DNA of 64,000 bases from Tuwongella immobilis (GTDB lineage Bacteria > Planctomycetota > Planctomycetia > Gemmatales > Gemmataceae): the NCBI RefSeq assembly GCF_901538355.1, contig NZ_LR593887.1:6052920-6116919 (forward strand), read 5' to 3'. Numbering within the stretch: the first letter of the stretch is position 1; every line of letters begins with the position of its first letter. Positions 26,577 through 36,600 of the stretch are shown one piece after another. The translations under genes were made by a program, and so were the position numbers. A model generated the notes under the pieces. It had not been told where the DNA came from and did no database searches. It was given only the letters and a program-made list of their open reading frames with translations.

Positions 26577-28862
26577 TTACGCGAAGGCCACGAAGTCGGC
26601 CGCCGTGACGGCGTTCGCCGCAGCGCCATCCAGGAAGATGGCGAACTTCGAGCCAGCGATGTTCACGACCAGGAAATCGTCATCCGTATTGGCATTGATG
26701 CCGGTGAATCCGCCAATGTTGGCCAGATCGCCGTCGTCACCCGCTGCAACATTCACCAGTGTGATACTATTTGCCGTCGTGTTCAGCGCCAAAACATCTG
26801 CCACGGTGAGACCGCCTCCACCAGCCGTGTTGGCGCTGGAGAACGTAAACGTCGATAGGTCAACACCTTGGATCGATAACAGATCGGTTCCATCGGTGAA
26901 GTCGGTCACCACATCGATTTGAGCCGCTGCGGTCGGCGTCGTGAGGTCTCCACTGGCGAACCGGAACAGATCGGCACCCGCGCCACCAGTTGCGATGTCA
27001 ACACCCGCACCGCCAACAAGCGTGTCATTGCCAGCACCACCGAGCAGACGGTCGCTACCCGCTCCGCCATTGAGCAGATCCGCACCGTTGCCGGAGATGA
27101 GATGATCATCGCTGAGTGCACCCGTGAGCGTGGTGCCATTGGATGCCACGTTGAAGGCAATTACGCTGGTCGCACCGCCAGAGCCGATCAAATTCACCGT
27201 ACCCGAGCCAACATTCACCAAATCCAAGCGATCGCCATCCGTGATTTGGAGGTCCGAACCACTGATTGCTACCGTGGCACCGGCCGCTGTTGTGGAGCTC
27301 GCCACGCGGACATTGATCACATCTTCACTGGAGAGATAATCGGAAACAGTCAGCGTGTCTGAACCGCCACCGAGTGTCACGTTGAAGAGATCCGCACCCG
27401 CACCGCCGCTCAGCGTATGCTCGCCAAAATTGGTAACACCTGTCAGATCCACTTGGAATGTATCTGTACCGTCGCCGCCGTTCGCGGTGATCGCACCCGT
27501 CGCCCCGGTCAGGATCAATAAATCACTGTCGCCGTCGCCGGAAGCAATGACTGCATCCGTTGCAGCGGCCAGATTCAATGTGTCTTCACCCAGACCGCCG
27601 AAAATCGTATGCGCTTGGGCGTCGTTTGCGATGATGGAATCGTTGCCAAGATCACCAAACACGAGGTCAGCAGCAGTGCCACCGGCTAAAATGGTATCAT
27701 TCCCGGCACCACCCCGGAGCGTGTCAGCACCGTTCCCCGTTCCGATGATGGAGTCGTTGCCAGCGTTGCCATTCACGAAATCCGCGTCGCCACCAGCATC
27801 GATGGTATCATTGCCCGCACCACCCAAAAGCGAATCCGTACCCGCACCGCCCAGAATGCTGTCGTTGTCATCGCCGCCATCGATGGTATCGTTATCGGCA
27901 CCGCCATCAATCGTGTCGCTACCCGCACCGCCCAGGATGCTGTCGTTGCCCGCACCACCCAAAAGCGAATCGGTACCCGCACCGGCATCGATGGAATCGT
28001 TGCCCGCGCCCGCATCAATTGTGTCGTTGCCGTCGCCGCCGGTGATGGAATCGTTGCCCGCGCCCGCATCAACCGTGTCGTTGCCCGCACCTGCCACGAT
28101 GGTGTCATTGCCATCGCCGCCGATCACGCTATCATCGCCCAAATCGCCCCACAGCTGAACGGCTGTGGTGTTGCCCGTTGCGTTGAGTGTATCGTTGCCC
28201 TGGCCGCCATAAATTGTGTCTTGGCCAGCAGTTGTGACAATCGTATCGTTGCCCAGATTGCCGTTGACGAGGTCGGCTCCTACACCTGTGGTGATGGTAT
28301 CATTGCCCTGACCGCCAAAGAGAGAGACGCCGGCGGTGTTATTTGCATAATTAATCACATCATTTCCTTCGCCAGCCAACACCGTATCGGCACCGGAATC
28401 CGAGACGTTGCCAACGATGCTATCATTACCCGCGCCGCCCACGATCAGGTCGGCACCCTGGCCACCGTTAATCGTATCATTCCCACCGAGGCCATAAATG
28501 GCATCATTGAGATTGGTTGCGAGATTCAGACCAGCCGGAGTGTGATCGTTCGATAGGTCGTCGATTGAAGTGTCAATGTTATTGTCACCAATAATCAATC
28601 GAGAGCCATTCACGAAAAACAGATTGCTCGTTGCGAGTTGTTTGGAAGTCACCCCGGTGAGTGTGATCGATTCGCCTGCCACGGGGGCAAAATTCTGCAG
28701 AATCGGGTTGAAGGTCACTTTCTGAATGGTCACCGAAGCGCCATTGTCAAACAGCTGAAACGCCGAAGCGGAGCCCTCAGAAGTGCCAAAGACCAGCGCG
28801 TCCGTCGACGCGTTGAACGCAATGGAAGTGCCTTTTACGGCACTGTAGTTAAAATCAGTCAT
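26577..28862 (-). CDS. RTX-type calcium-binding repeat protein
   Basis: 761 aa from ATG 28862 with GGAG 7 bases upstream. Residues 1-~110 are a non-repeat beta-rich head (MTDFNYSAVKGTSIAFNAST). From ~120 to ~430 there are many glycine-rich nonapeptides of the GGxGNDxIx type (GGAGNDSIVG, GGDGNDTIDA, GGAGTDSLLG), forming calcium-binding beta-rolls. A second, shorter RTX block follows at ~610-660, then a hydrophobic Asp/Ala-rich C terminus (FLDGAAANAVTAADFVAFA). There is no N-terminal signal; RTX proteins are normally exported by type I secretion using a C-terminal signal, and none of that machinery is in the window. No enzymatic domain was recognised, so a surface-layer or adhesin role is likely. 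Confidence 0.88.
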   Translation of the reverse strand: MTDFNYSAVKGTSIAFNASTDALVFGTSEGSASAFQLFDNGASVTIQKVTFNPILQNFAPVAGESITLTGVTSKQLATSNLFFVNGSRLIIGDNNIDTSIDDLSNDHTPAGLNLATNLNDAIYGLGGNDTINGGQGADLIVGGAGNDSIVGNVSDSGADTVLAGEGNDVINYANNTAGVSLFGGQGNDTITTGVGADLVNGNLGNDTIVTTAGQDTIYGGQGNDTLNATGNTTAVQLWGDLGDDSVIGGDGNDTIVAGAGNDTVDAGAGNDSITGGDGNDTIDAGAGNDSIDAGAGTDSLLGGAGNDSILGGAGSDTIDGGADNDTIDGGDDNDSILGGAGTDSLLGGAGNDTIDAGGDADFVNGNAGNDSIIGTGNGADTLRGGAGNDTILAGGTAADLVFGDLGNDSIIANDAQAHTIFGGLGEDTLNLAAATDAVIASGDGDSDLLILTGATGAITANGGDGTDTFQVDLTGVTNFGEHTLSGGAGADLFNVTLGGGSDTLTVSDYLSSEDVINVRVASSTTAAGATVAISGSDLQITDGDRLDLVNVGSGTVNLIGSGGATSVIAFNVASNGTTLTGALSDDHLISGNGADLLNGGAGSDRLLGGAGNDTLVGGAGVDIATGGAGADLFRFASGDLTTPTAAAQIDVVTDFTDGTDLLSIQGVDLSTFTFSSANTAGGGGLTVADVLALNTTANSITLVNVAAGDDGDLANIGGFTGINANTDDDFLVVNIAGSKFAIFLDGAAANAVTAADFVAFA

Positions 28863-29386
28863 GCATAACTCCATATAAATCAATAAAATACCACGAATCA
28901 CAGTAGATTGTGAAACTGGTCAACTACCCCTCTAATGGCAATTATCGAGAATTGCAACATATTTAGATTGTCATGATCTTAACCCGGAAGAATCTGTTGC
29001 GGATCGGTTTCCAATTGGTGACGGGGTGGCCGGGAATGGGATGATTGTGCGCGGAACGAACCGAATTGACGGAATCGACTGGCACGCAGGCGATCGCGGG
29101 CATCTGATGAGTTCGGCGAAGGACCGCAAACGAGCGACGAATTGAGGCAATCCTTGGTTTTCGAGGGGTGCGAGGAATTCGTCGGCCGACCTCGGTGGGT
29201 TTCTGAGCCTCTTGCGCTGCCGCTTCACTGCGGTGCAAACGGGGCCGGGCGCGATGTGGAACAACGACGTGAACAATTCATCTGGATGGATCGCCTCTCG
29301 ACGAAACAGTCGAAGCGTTCCGCACGGATGGTCGCTCGTCGCTCCGAAGGCGTGAGCCGCATAAGTTTCTTTACAGGGGGTGAAAG
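28863..29386. other. Gap upstream of the RTX gene
   Basis: AT-rich next to the RTX start (presumably its promoter), then GC-rich non-coding sequence. No convincing gene. Confidence 0.5.
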
Positions 29387-29509
29387 ATGCGCTACCAGTT
29401 CGGCGTTCTGTTAACCACGCCGCAAGGAATCGTGCATGCCCCGTCGTCGAGCCAAAATCAGCGAATCAGTCCCGAAATCGGAGGATTCTGCCCGTCCAGC
29501 ATCGCCTGA
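29387..29509 (+). CDS. Possible 40-aa leader peptide
   Basis: Starts MRYQFGVLLTTPQGIVHAPS after a strong GGGGGTGAAAG ribosome site. It ends at 29509, overlapping the first 24 codons of the next gene in another frame. It could be a translational leader for that gene, or chance. No homology recognised. Confidence 0.3.
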   Translation: MRYQFGVLLTTPQGIVHAPSSSQNQRISPEIGGFCPSSIA

Positions 29510-29906
29510 AATCGTGATTCCGGCGGTCAAGCCCGAAGATGGTGTCGATTTCCCCTTCGGCGCGTTGGCAAAGCCCGAATCCGCTCCAAATCACGCGGAG
29601 AATGTCACCGATCAGCCGGGAAGACATCCGCATATTCGGTCGTGGTGTCAGGATCATTCGTTGGGTTATGAACTGCTCACCGATGCGCGGTTGCAGGTGA
29701 TTGTGTTGCGATTCGATGAACGGCCTACCGATGCGGTTCGTGAGTTGGTGAAGTCCAAAGGCTTTCGCTATCGAGACTTACGCGATCACGGCCGAGTGTG
29801 GGTGCTGCCCAATAATTGGGAGGGACGCACATTGATGATGCAACTGGATCAGGAATTGCTCCGAATTCGATCCGGAGAGAAGCAGCAAGAGAATGGCATA
29901 AGTTAA
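29436..29906 (+). CDS. Conserved hypothetical protein
   Basis: 156 aa. The first ~65 residues are Pro/Ser/Glu-rich and probably disordered. The second half is a compact domain (RSWCQDHSLGYELLTDARLQ, VIVLRFDERPTDAVRELVKS, GFRYRDLRDHGRVWVLPNNW) whose last part suggests a small alpha-beta fold. No family was recognised. It may belong to the mobile DNA in this region. The ATG at 29436 has a plausible but weak site (CGCAAGGAATC). Confidence 0.55.
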   Translation: MPRRRAKISESVPKSEDSARPASPEIVIPAVKPEDGVDFPFGALAKPESAPNHAENVTDQPGRHPHIRSWCQDHSLGYELLTDARLQVIVLRFDERPTDAVRELVKSKGFRYRDLRDHGRVWVLPNNWEGRTLMMQLDQELLRIRSGEKQQENGIS

Positions 29907-30232
29907 TTCGAAAAGTCCACGGAAAGGCCATTAATCGAATATTTCGAGATCATTTCGAGACACAATTGGGATGCCGAACGCCCCCTCAACTGGCTCCCTC
30001 TGGTTCCAGCTGCGCGGGGGAAGTCGAAGGCACGCCTCTGGCCGCCGTGTGGCCGCGGGGCCCCGCTTTTTGAACCCCCCGACCACACGGCGACCGACGG
30101 CGATGGCTGATGAACGTGGGACCAAACCGGCCCACCGGGCCCGCAACTTCCATCCACCGGCAAAAATCATTGCGCACGATTCTGAGATCGCTATGCTGCA
30201 GCCGAATGAGCCGATGCAACAGGAGGCAAGCG
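29907..30232. other. Gap before ssb
   Basis: Contains a GC-rich segment near 30040-30070 and the ssb promoter. No gene supported. Confidence 0.45.
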
Positions 30233-30622
30233 ATGGCAAAAGACTTAAACAAAGTGCAGTTGATCGGCAATTTGGGGGCCGATCCGGAGATCAAGGTCGC
30301 TCGCGAGTCGGGCAAACAGCTGGCAATGTTCCCGGTGGCGACATCGGATCGCTGGAAGGACAAAGGCGGCCGAATCCACGACCGCACCGAGTGGCACCGC
30401 GTCGTCGTGATGGGCGACAACCTGGTACAGATCGTGAAAACCTACCTGAAAAAAGGCGGAAAAGTGTACGTCGAGGGCAGCCTTCGCACCCGCAACTGGC
30501 AAACCCACGAAGGCGAAGACCGCACGACGACAGAAATCATCGTCCAACAACCCACCGGCACCCTCAGCCTCCTCGACTACAAAATCCCCGATGATGCACT
30601 TATGAACCTGGAGTCGCATTGA
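30233..30622 (+). CDS. ssb: Single-stranded DNA-binding protein
   Basis: 129 aa with a typical OB fold: DLNKVQLIGNLGADPEIKVA, then VATSDRWKDKGGRIHDRTEW, HRVVV, and YLKKGGKVYVEGSLRTRNWQ. ATG 30233 follows CAGGAGGCAAGCG. It is shorter than E. coli SSB (178 aa). It lacks the long Gly/Gln linker and the acidic DDDIPF-type tip, ending instead in DDALMNLESH. That tip recruits SSB partners, so this may be a specialised or element-borne SSB rather than the housekeeping copy, though that is inference. Confidence 0.92.
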   Translation: MAKDLNKVQLIGNLGADPEIKVARESGKQLAMFPVATSDRWKDKGGRIHDRTEWHRVVVMGDNLVQIVKTYLKKGGKVYVEGSLRTRNWQTHEGEDRTTTEIIVQQPTGTLSLLDYKIPDDALMNLESH

Positions 30623-30674
30623 GATCGATTAATCCATTTGCGGGGATCGGTGTTGGATCAGGCAGAATCGGGGA

Positions 30675-32606
30675 TCACTTGGTGCGCTCGCAACAGGATT
30701 GCAGGTAGGACATCCAAACTGGCAGGAGGCGGTCGGGATGCCAGTGGGATTGGGCAAAGGTTTGGGCGGATTGTGATGCGGTGGCGTCGGTTGTGGTGCT
30801 GTCCCACAGTTGGAGAATCGTCTCGACCCAGAGTTCGACATCGGGGGCGGTGGGGGGATGCGTCGTGTCGGGCTGATAGTGTTCCGGGATCGGGAGTGTG
30901 ATGCAGCCGGGGTTCGGCGTGAGATCGGCGAGGCCGCCGCGACCGGAATGGATCAGCGGAATGCCGTTGGCCATCGCTTCGATCGCGACGCGTGGCAAGC
31001 CCCCTTCGGCAACGAGTGAAGGCATGATGACGAGCTTGCTCAGGCGGTAAAATCGGCGTGGATCGGGGGTGTTGGCCATCTTTTGGATGGAACGATTGTC
31101 GCTCAGGTCGATCTGGCAGCGGTTCAACCAAGCGGCGGTTCCGCGCCCTTCGACGAGCAGCCAACGCAATTCGGGGCGACGTTTGCCGATGATTTCGGCG
31201 ATCCGAGCGAACCAGAACACCCCTTTGGCAGGCTCGGGGTTGACGAAGGTGACATACTTGGGATTGCGTTCGGCCACCTGAGTTCGGGCCCAATTCCAAG
31301 GGCCGGGCAGGACCGTTGGCTGGATGCCAAGCTGACTCTGATAGTAGTGTCGAGCAGCCTCGGCTGGGACGATCACGGCGTCGTATGGATCAAAGATTTT
31401 GGCATCGGTATAGCTGCGATTATGCAGCCAAAACAGCGGTTTGGCACCGACCGAACGGGCGATTGGCGGCACCAACTGACTGGCCAAATCGCCGCCATAA
31501 CTGAGCACAATATCGGGCCGAAATCGGGCCAATTCTTCGTTCAAAAAATGACCAAAGGCCTGTGCCTCGATGGTGGTCGGTGGTCGGTTCGCAGCGGGGG
31601 GATCGGGCGCAATCAATTGCACGGGATAGCCGGCATTTTGCGTGCGAAATCGGGACAGCGTCAACGAGCCAAACCAGCCGCGATCGTGCGAGAATTCGGG
31701 CTGATTCTGGAGCCGATCGTGCAGTGGTAGGCCCGGTGAATCGAGATTGGGGCCCGTGAGAACGCCACATGGCCAGCCCTTGGCGGTCAGCAGATCGAAG
31801 AGATCGCGTGTGCAGAGCGCGGCCCCACTCGCAGGATCGTGAAAACAGTGATACGAAGCGAAGAAAATCCGGGGCGGACCACTGCGATCTGCGCCCGCCG
31901 AGGCAGGCAACTTCGTAATTCGGAGCGGTTCACCCGGCGTTTTCGGTTGGGGCGGAATGGTTCGGGATAGGCTCGCCGAACGAATGTGATATCGGCCAGC
32001 CCGTTCGGGGATAAACTGAAAGGTGGCACCCGCCTGAGCAAATCGCCGCCATAAATTGGAATCCTCATCGCGACGAAGCGTCTCATCAAATCCACCAACG
32101 GAGGCAATCAATGATCGGCGATGTGAGACGGCTAACGGCACCGCGAGATGCTGTTGAAATAACCGCTCATAATATTGGGCAGGATCATACCGATAAACCC
32201 GACCCAAATCAGGATGCCCCTCACGTTCTTCAAGACAATCATATTGAAAGATGAGCACATCTGCGGTGGAGCGATTCCGTTGAATCGCCCGAAGATAATG
32301 CGGATCCCATTCATCATCATGGTCTAAATAGGCGATCCAATCCCCGGCCGCGTGCTGAATCCCAAGATTCCGAGCCGCCGACAGGCCGTGATTCCGCTCC
32401 AATTGAATTGTATGAAATCGAGAATCACGCGCGATGATTCGATCGATCATCTCCTGCGTTCCATCCGTCGACCCATCGTTAACAATCCAACACTCCCAGT
32501 CATGAAGGGATTGCGCCTGAATCGAGTGCAGCGCCCGAGACAACAGCAACTCCCCATTCAACACGGGGAGAATGATGGAAAACGACAACGAGAAATGGTG
32601 GTTCAT
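30675..32606 (-). CDS. Two-domain glycosyltransferase (GT2 fused to GT4)
   Basis: 643 aa from ATG 32606; an in-frame ATG at 32651 would add 15 residues, and neither has a strong ribosome site. Residues ~5-230 are a GT-A family 2 domain (FSIILPVLNGELLLSRALHS, NDGSTDGTQEMIDRIIARDS, and the metal motif in YLDHDDEWDPHYL). Residues ~240-640 are a GT-B family 4 domain: PPRIFFASYHCFHDPASGAA, PEPAKGVFWFARIAEI, and the acceptor-type EGGLPRVAIEAMANGIPLI. It probably adds two successive sugars to a cell-surface glycan or protein. The single-gene fusion guarantees coupling of both steps. Confidence 0.88.
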   Translation of the reverse strand: MNHHFSLSFSIILPVLNGELLLSRALHSIQAQSLHDWECWIVNDGSTDGTQEMIDRIIARDSRFHTIQLERNHGLSAARNLGIQHAAGDWIAYLDHDDEWDPHYLRAIQRNRSTADVLIFQYDCLEEREGHPDLGRVYRYDPAQYYERLFQQHLAVPLAVSHRRSLIASVGGFDETLRRDEDSNLWRRFAQAGATFQFIPERAGRYHIRSASLSRTIPPQPKTPGEPLRITKLPASAGADRSGPPRIFFASYHCFHDPASGAALCTRDLFDLLTAKGWPCGVLTGPNLDSPGLPLHDRLQNQPEFSHDRGWFGSLTLSRFRTQNAGYPVQLIAPDPPAANRPPTTIEAQAFGHFLNEELARFRPDIVLSYGGDLASQLVPPIARSVGAKPLFWLHNRSYTDAKIFDPYDAVIVPAEAARHYYQSQLGIQPTVLPGPWNWARTQVAERNPKYVTFVNPEPAKGVFWFARIAEIIGKRRPELRWLLVEGRGTAAWLNRCQIDLSDNRSIQKMANTPDPRRFYRLSKLVIMPSLVAEGGLPRVAIEAMANGIPLIHSGRGGLADLTPNPGCITLPIPEHYQPDTTHPPTAPDVELWVETILQLWDSTTTDATASQSAQTFAQSHWHPDRLLPVWMSYLQSCCERTK

Positions 32607-32795
32607 TGAATGTGGAGTGGCCAAGATCTTTCCTACAGATTTGACTCTCATGAATCAAGCATTGATGCACATATTGTCTTTATTGGTCTTCATTCGGACA
32701 ATCGTCTGGATTGTTAGCCGTTCCTCATTGTGACATTTTCTCGAATGAAATTCCACCAAATTCACTCATCCAATAACCCTTGAGGGGCATCCGCA

Positions 32796-33170
32796 TCAGG
32801 GAACCGATTTACATTTGTAGACCTCATCATCGGCGGTTTCCTCCATTGTGTCAATCGTCAGCCATTCGCCGCTTGCTGCGAGCAGTCGATCGCCAGCGAC
32901 GAGTTCGCTCGCTTTGGCCCAGCCGAGTCCGCGTTCGCTGCGGTCGCTCCAGAAGGGGTGCTCGCCGGTGATGCGGATCGTCTCGCCGGCGACGGTGAGA
33001 TGCAGCACGCGGGTGTAGCGCGTGAAGATCTGTTCGATGACGCGGGCTTCGATCGGGGCGAGCGGATCGTGCTCATCCCGCGAGTAGACCAAGTCGCCGG
33101 GCTGGAGTGTCTCGACGGCGCGGTATCCATCGGGCGTCCAGAGCTTGGTGCCGGCGGCGAAACAGCCAGC
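32796..33170 (-). pseudogene. Orphan Hint domain remnant
   Basis: On the minus strand it reads CFAAGTKLWTPDGYRAVETL, then VYSRDEHDPLAPIEARVIEQ through EETADDEV, and ends with a short YKCKSVP and a TGA at 32796. It matches the Hint domain at 34.1-34.5 kb almost completely at protein level. The downstream part (CRVxEWHTYFVG) and any toxin domain are gone. It lies 3' of the immunity gene, the standard place for orphan toxin-tail cassettes. Confidence 0.85.
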
Positions 33171-33197
33171 GTTGAGCAGGCGACAGATGCATCAAGA

Positions 33198-33584
33198 TCA
33201 CATCTGCTCGCTCTCGAAGTATTCGATCTCGGACTCGAGATCAAAACCAGCCGAAAGATCGATCAATCTCACATGTTGGCCATCACCAAATAGAAGTGGT
33301 GATTTACCACGATAGTTGGAACCAACCCAACGAGCAAAACGAAGACAGTCTTCGGCAAGCCCTTTCAGGCCAATATGATATCCATCCCGACTGATGAAGC
33401 CCTCTGTTTCAAAGTCACCTTCGGGACGGACAAACACTAACCAGGTAAACGCAGAAGTTTTTCGCGAAGGCTTTGATTGATACACCTTTGCAGCGGGCCA
33501 CGTTGCCCTCAATTCAGAAATAAACTCCACCAAATCAAACGCACAACCAGGCTCATTCGTATCAACCCTGATGAATGCATCCAT
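33198..33584 (-). CDS. Putative immunity protein for the 2551-aa toxin
   Basis: 128 aa, soluble and acidic (MDAFIRVDTNEPGCAFDLVE, ending EIEYFESEQM). It begins 22 bp after the giant toxin stop in the same direction, the universal position for the cognate immunity gene. High acidity fits neutralising a DNA/RNA-binding nuclease toxin. No named family recognised. Confidence 0.65.
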   Translation of the reverse strand: MDAFIRVDTNEPGCAFDLVEFISELRATWPAAKVYQSKPSRKTSAFTWLVFVRPEGDFETEGFISRDGYHIGLKGLAEDCLRFARWVGSNYRGKSPLLFGDGQHVRLIDLSAGFDLESEIEYFESEQM

Positions 33585-33605
33585 CGTTTTCTCTCCGATC
33601 CTTGA

Positions 33606-36600
33606 TTAGAGTGGGGTTCCACGGATCGAAAAACGGCCAAATTGGATAACCCGAACAATCCCTGGAATCGACCACTCCTGCATTTTGCTTGCAAACCACT
33701 CTGCCGCTTTGAGATTGTTTGTGATCATTTCCAAGCCTCGGATTGGAGTGTTTGGATCATGGATGATCTCAGCATATCGCTCCAATTCTCGGTCGAGATT
33801 TCTTTCCGGTCCATCGAGGCTGGAGGAACCAGGCACATATCCGCTTGATGGAGGGTAAAGTACGAGTTTTGCTTCCTGGATGAAATTCAGCCCTGGATTG
33901 ATTCCATCGACCCAAACAGGTTCACCATCTCCACCATCGATCTGATATTCGAAATTTCCGCAGACTTCTCGCTGAAATTCGTAGGGCAAACCCTTGTAAT
34001 TTGCGATTGATCTTCTGGGAAATTGGGATACCCATGATGTGACTGTCTCTGATCGCACATCCTCCTTTTCAGGCTGACCGACTGTAATCACATAGGCATT
34101 ATGCGCCCAGAGGGCCCATCCCCAGCCCTCATCACCGACGAAGTACGTGTGCCACTCGGCGACGCGGCAGTTGTAGACGACTTCATCATCGGCGGTTTCT
34201 TCGATTGCGTCAATCGTCAGCCATTCGCCGGTCGCGGTCAGCAGTCGATCGCCGGGGACGAGTTCGCTTGCTTTGGCCCAGCCCAGGCCGCGTTCGCTGC
34301 GGTCGCTCCAGAACGGATGCTCGCCGGTGGTGCGGATCGTCTCGCCAGCGACTTGCAGGTGCAGCACGCGGGTGTAGCGGGTGAACACCTCCTCGATGAT
34401 GCGGGCTTCGATCGGGGCGAGCGGATCGTGCTCATCCCGCGAGTAGACCAAGTCGCCGGGCTGGAGTGTCTCGACGGCGCGGTATCCATCGGGCGTCCAG
34501 AGCTTGGTGCCAGCGGCGAAACAGCCCACTCCCAAGACGCTGCAGGCATGATGGTCAACAATGTTTTTCCGCACCTTCTCCAGAGCATTCTGCAACTCAA
34601 TTTGCAGCGTCCGGAGTGTTGCCAGTGCGTTGGTGCCCGTCTTCTTCTTGACCTCATCGTGCAACGCCTTTGCAGCGTTGATCGCAGCGTTGATATCCGC
34701 ATCAAACTTCGGATCCGTGTTGATGAATTCCTTGTCCGTTAACGTCGAGACGAATTGATACGAGCCTCCCACTTTCTTGGCAATCTTGATCGAGACCCCC
34801 ATTTTACTCTGGGCGGCCCACAAGGCATAGGTTTCGTTCTGATAGGTAAATTCAACCGGATTCTTGGTCATCTTGCCATCGGCAAGCGAGCCTTTGGTGC
34901 CGGCAGCGAGGGAATTCCCCGCATTTTGGAGCTTGGCAGCCGCCTTCCCGATCGTGTTTTTGAGCTTCGCTCGGACTTGATCGGGAACGAAACTCACCGC
35001 CCGGCGAATCTCTTGGGGCAACCGACCAATTCCAAACTGCGTGGCGGCGAGTCGGAGAATCGGGATCACGGCCGCACGAAGGCCTTCCAAGACTTTTTGC
35101 TTCACCCCGGCAGTTTCCCCGGCGATCATTTCCGGGATCGAACTCGTCAGTTTCTCAAAGGTCGCTTGCAACTCGGCCTGATTGGAAGACATCCAGCTGA
35201 ACACGGAGGCGAGCGAGGTCACCAAGCCTGCGCCGGGAACAAACTTGGCAGCAAAATGCCCCGCGGCTTTGGTGGTTGCAAATCTCAAGATTTCGGAGAA
35301 TTTCTCTTGTAACGCGGTCTGAATCTCCTGAAAGTTAAAGTCGGGGATGCGCTTCAGAAACGTCATCATCGATGTTGGATCGTTCGGATTGGCTCCGTTC
35401 ATCCATTCGATGGCATCCTCCAAAGCGGCCAAATTCCCGACGCCGAGTTCGGCTCGCACCATATCGTAGAGTTGAGGCCAGGTGAGCCCACCATATTCCA
35501 GAAGGAATCCGATTAACAATTCGGAGGTAATCGATACGTTTCCAGAGGGATCCGTATTGACGAATTTCGACCAATCAACCCCATCCGCACCAAGCCATTG
35601 AATCAAATAACCTGTTAAGTTGTTCTGTAAATCCGCAAAGAACTCACCGAGTGCTTGCTGAATTCCTTGCACACCGGTTGTGACAACCGTTGAGATGAGT
35701 CCGGGAGCGCCCAGTGGATTGTTCGCGATGGCCGAGATGAGCGTGGATGCATTCGATCCCAGCGTTTGTAAAAACGACTGAATTCCTGCGAAATCTGGTA
35801 AGTATTCCTTGAACCAGGGTTGAGTTTTGGGGGTGTAGCCGACGAAGGTCGGGGCCCCGCCCAAGATATATCGAATAAACTCAGTACGATCGGGGCTCGG
35901 ACCTCCCGCCAACAGCGCTTCATTCCCGAAAGTCGGCGGAGCTTGGCCCGCCGTGTAGAGCAAAGCCCCTCCCCGAACAATGATCCGAGAGCCTGCAGGC
36001 TGCCCCGGAATGGTCAGTTGAGGCGATGACTGACTATAGAATTGGGTTTCGACTTCGCTCCATCCGGAAAGCTGACTCGAAAGCGTCTCCCAGACGGCAT
36101 GTTGAATCTCAACGGTAAAATAGTATTGAATCGAGGCATTGATCGAGGTGGCATGCGCAAGCGTACTGGGGTCCACTTCGAAGGAGACGGTGAGGGGTTC
36201 GTTCGCTCCCAGATCCGGTTTAACCAGCGTCGGATTCCGTGAAAAGCGATTATAGCCCTCGATTGGAACCGCAGGAGCGATCGTAGTCCCATCATCCGAA
36301 AGGCTTCCATAGAGTGGAATTCCGGAACTCCCGGTAATCAGACCATGGACCCAGAAATTACTGGGTTCGCCACCATCGGTCGCATCCCCAATATGGGATG
36401 GATGGAATTCACCATACGGGCTTTTTTGGGTCCAAGAAATCGCCTGCGATTCAACGACAACCGTGAATGGATTGATGATCAGTTTCGAATCACCGTCATC
36501 AACCCAGACATCCACACGATAAATCAGTCCATGATCATACGATGGAAGCGTTAGGAATGCTGCACCGACTTCGTCGGCCTTGGTTTCAAAGAGCACCGTG

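Noticed and set aside
27690-28480. CRISPR-like periodic repeats
   Set aside because: The repeats are 27-bp coding units for Ca-binding nonapeptides in one long frame. No spacer pattern and no cas genes.
26919-28556. Several plus-strand frames opposite the RTX gene
   Set aside because: Generated by the repetitive GGxGxD coding on the other strand.
32796-34531. Two inteins in a replication protein
   Set aside because: The Hint domains have the toxin-type context (secreted host protein, toxin tail, immunity gene) and no extein continuation.
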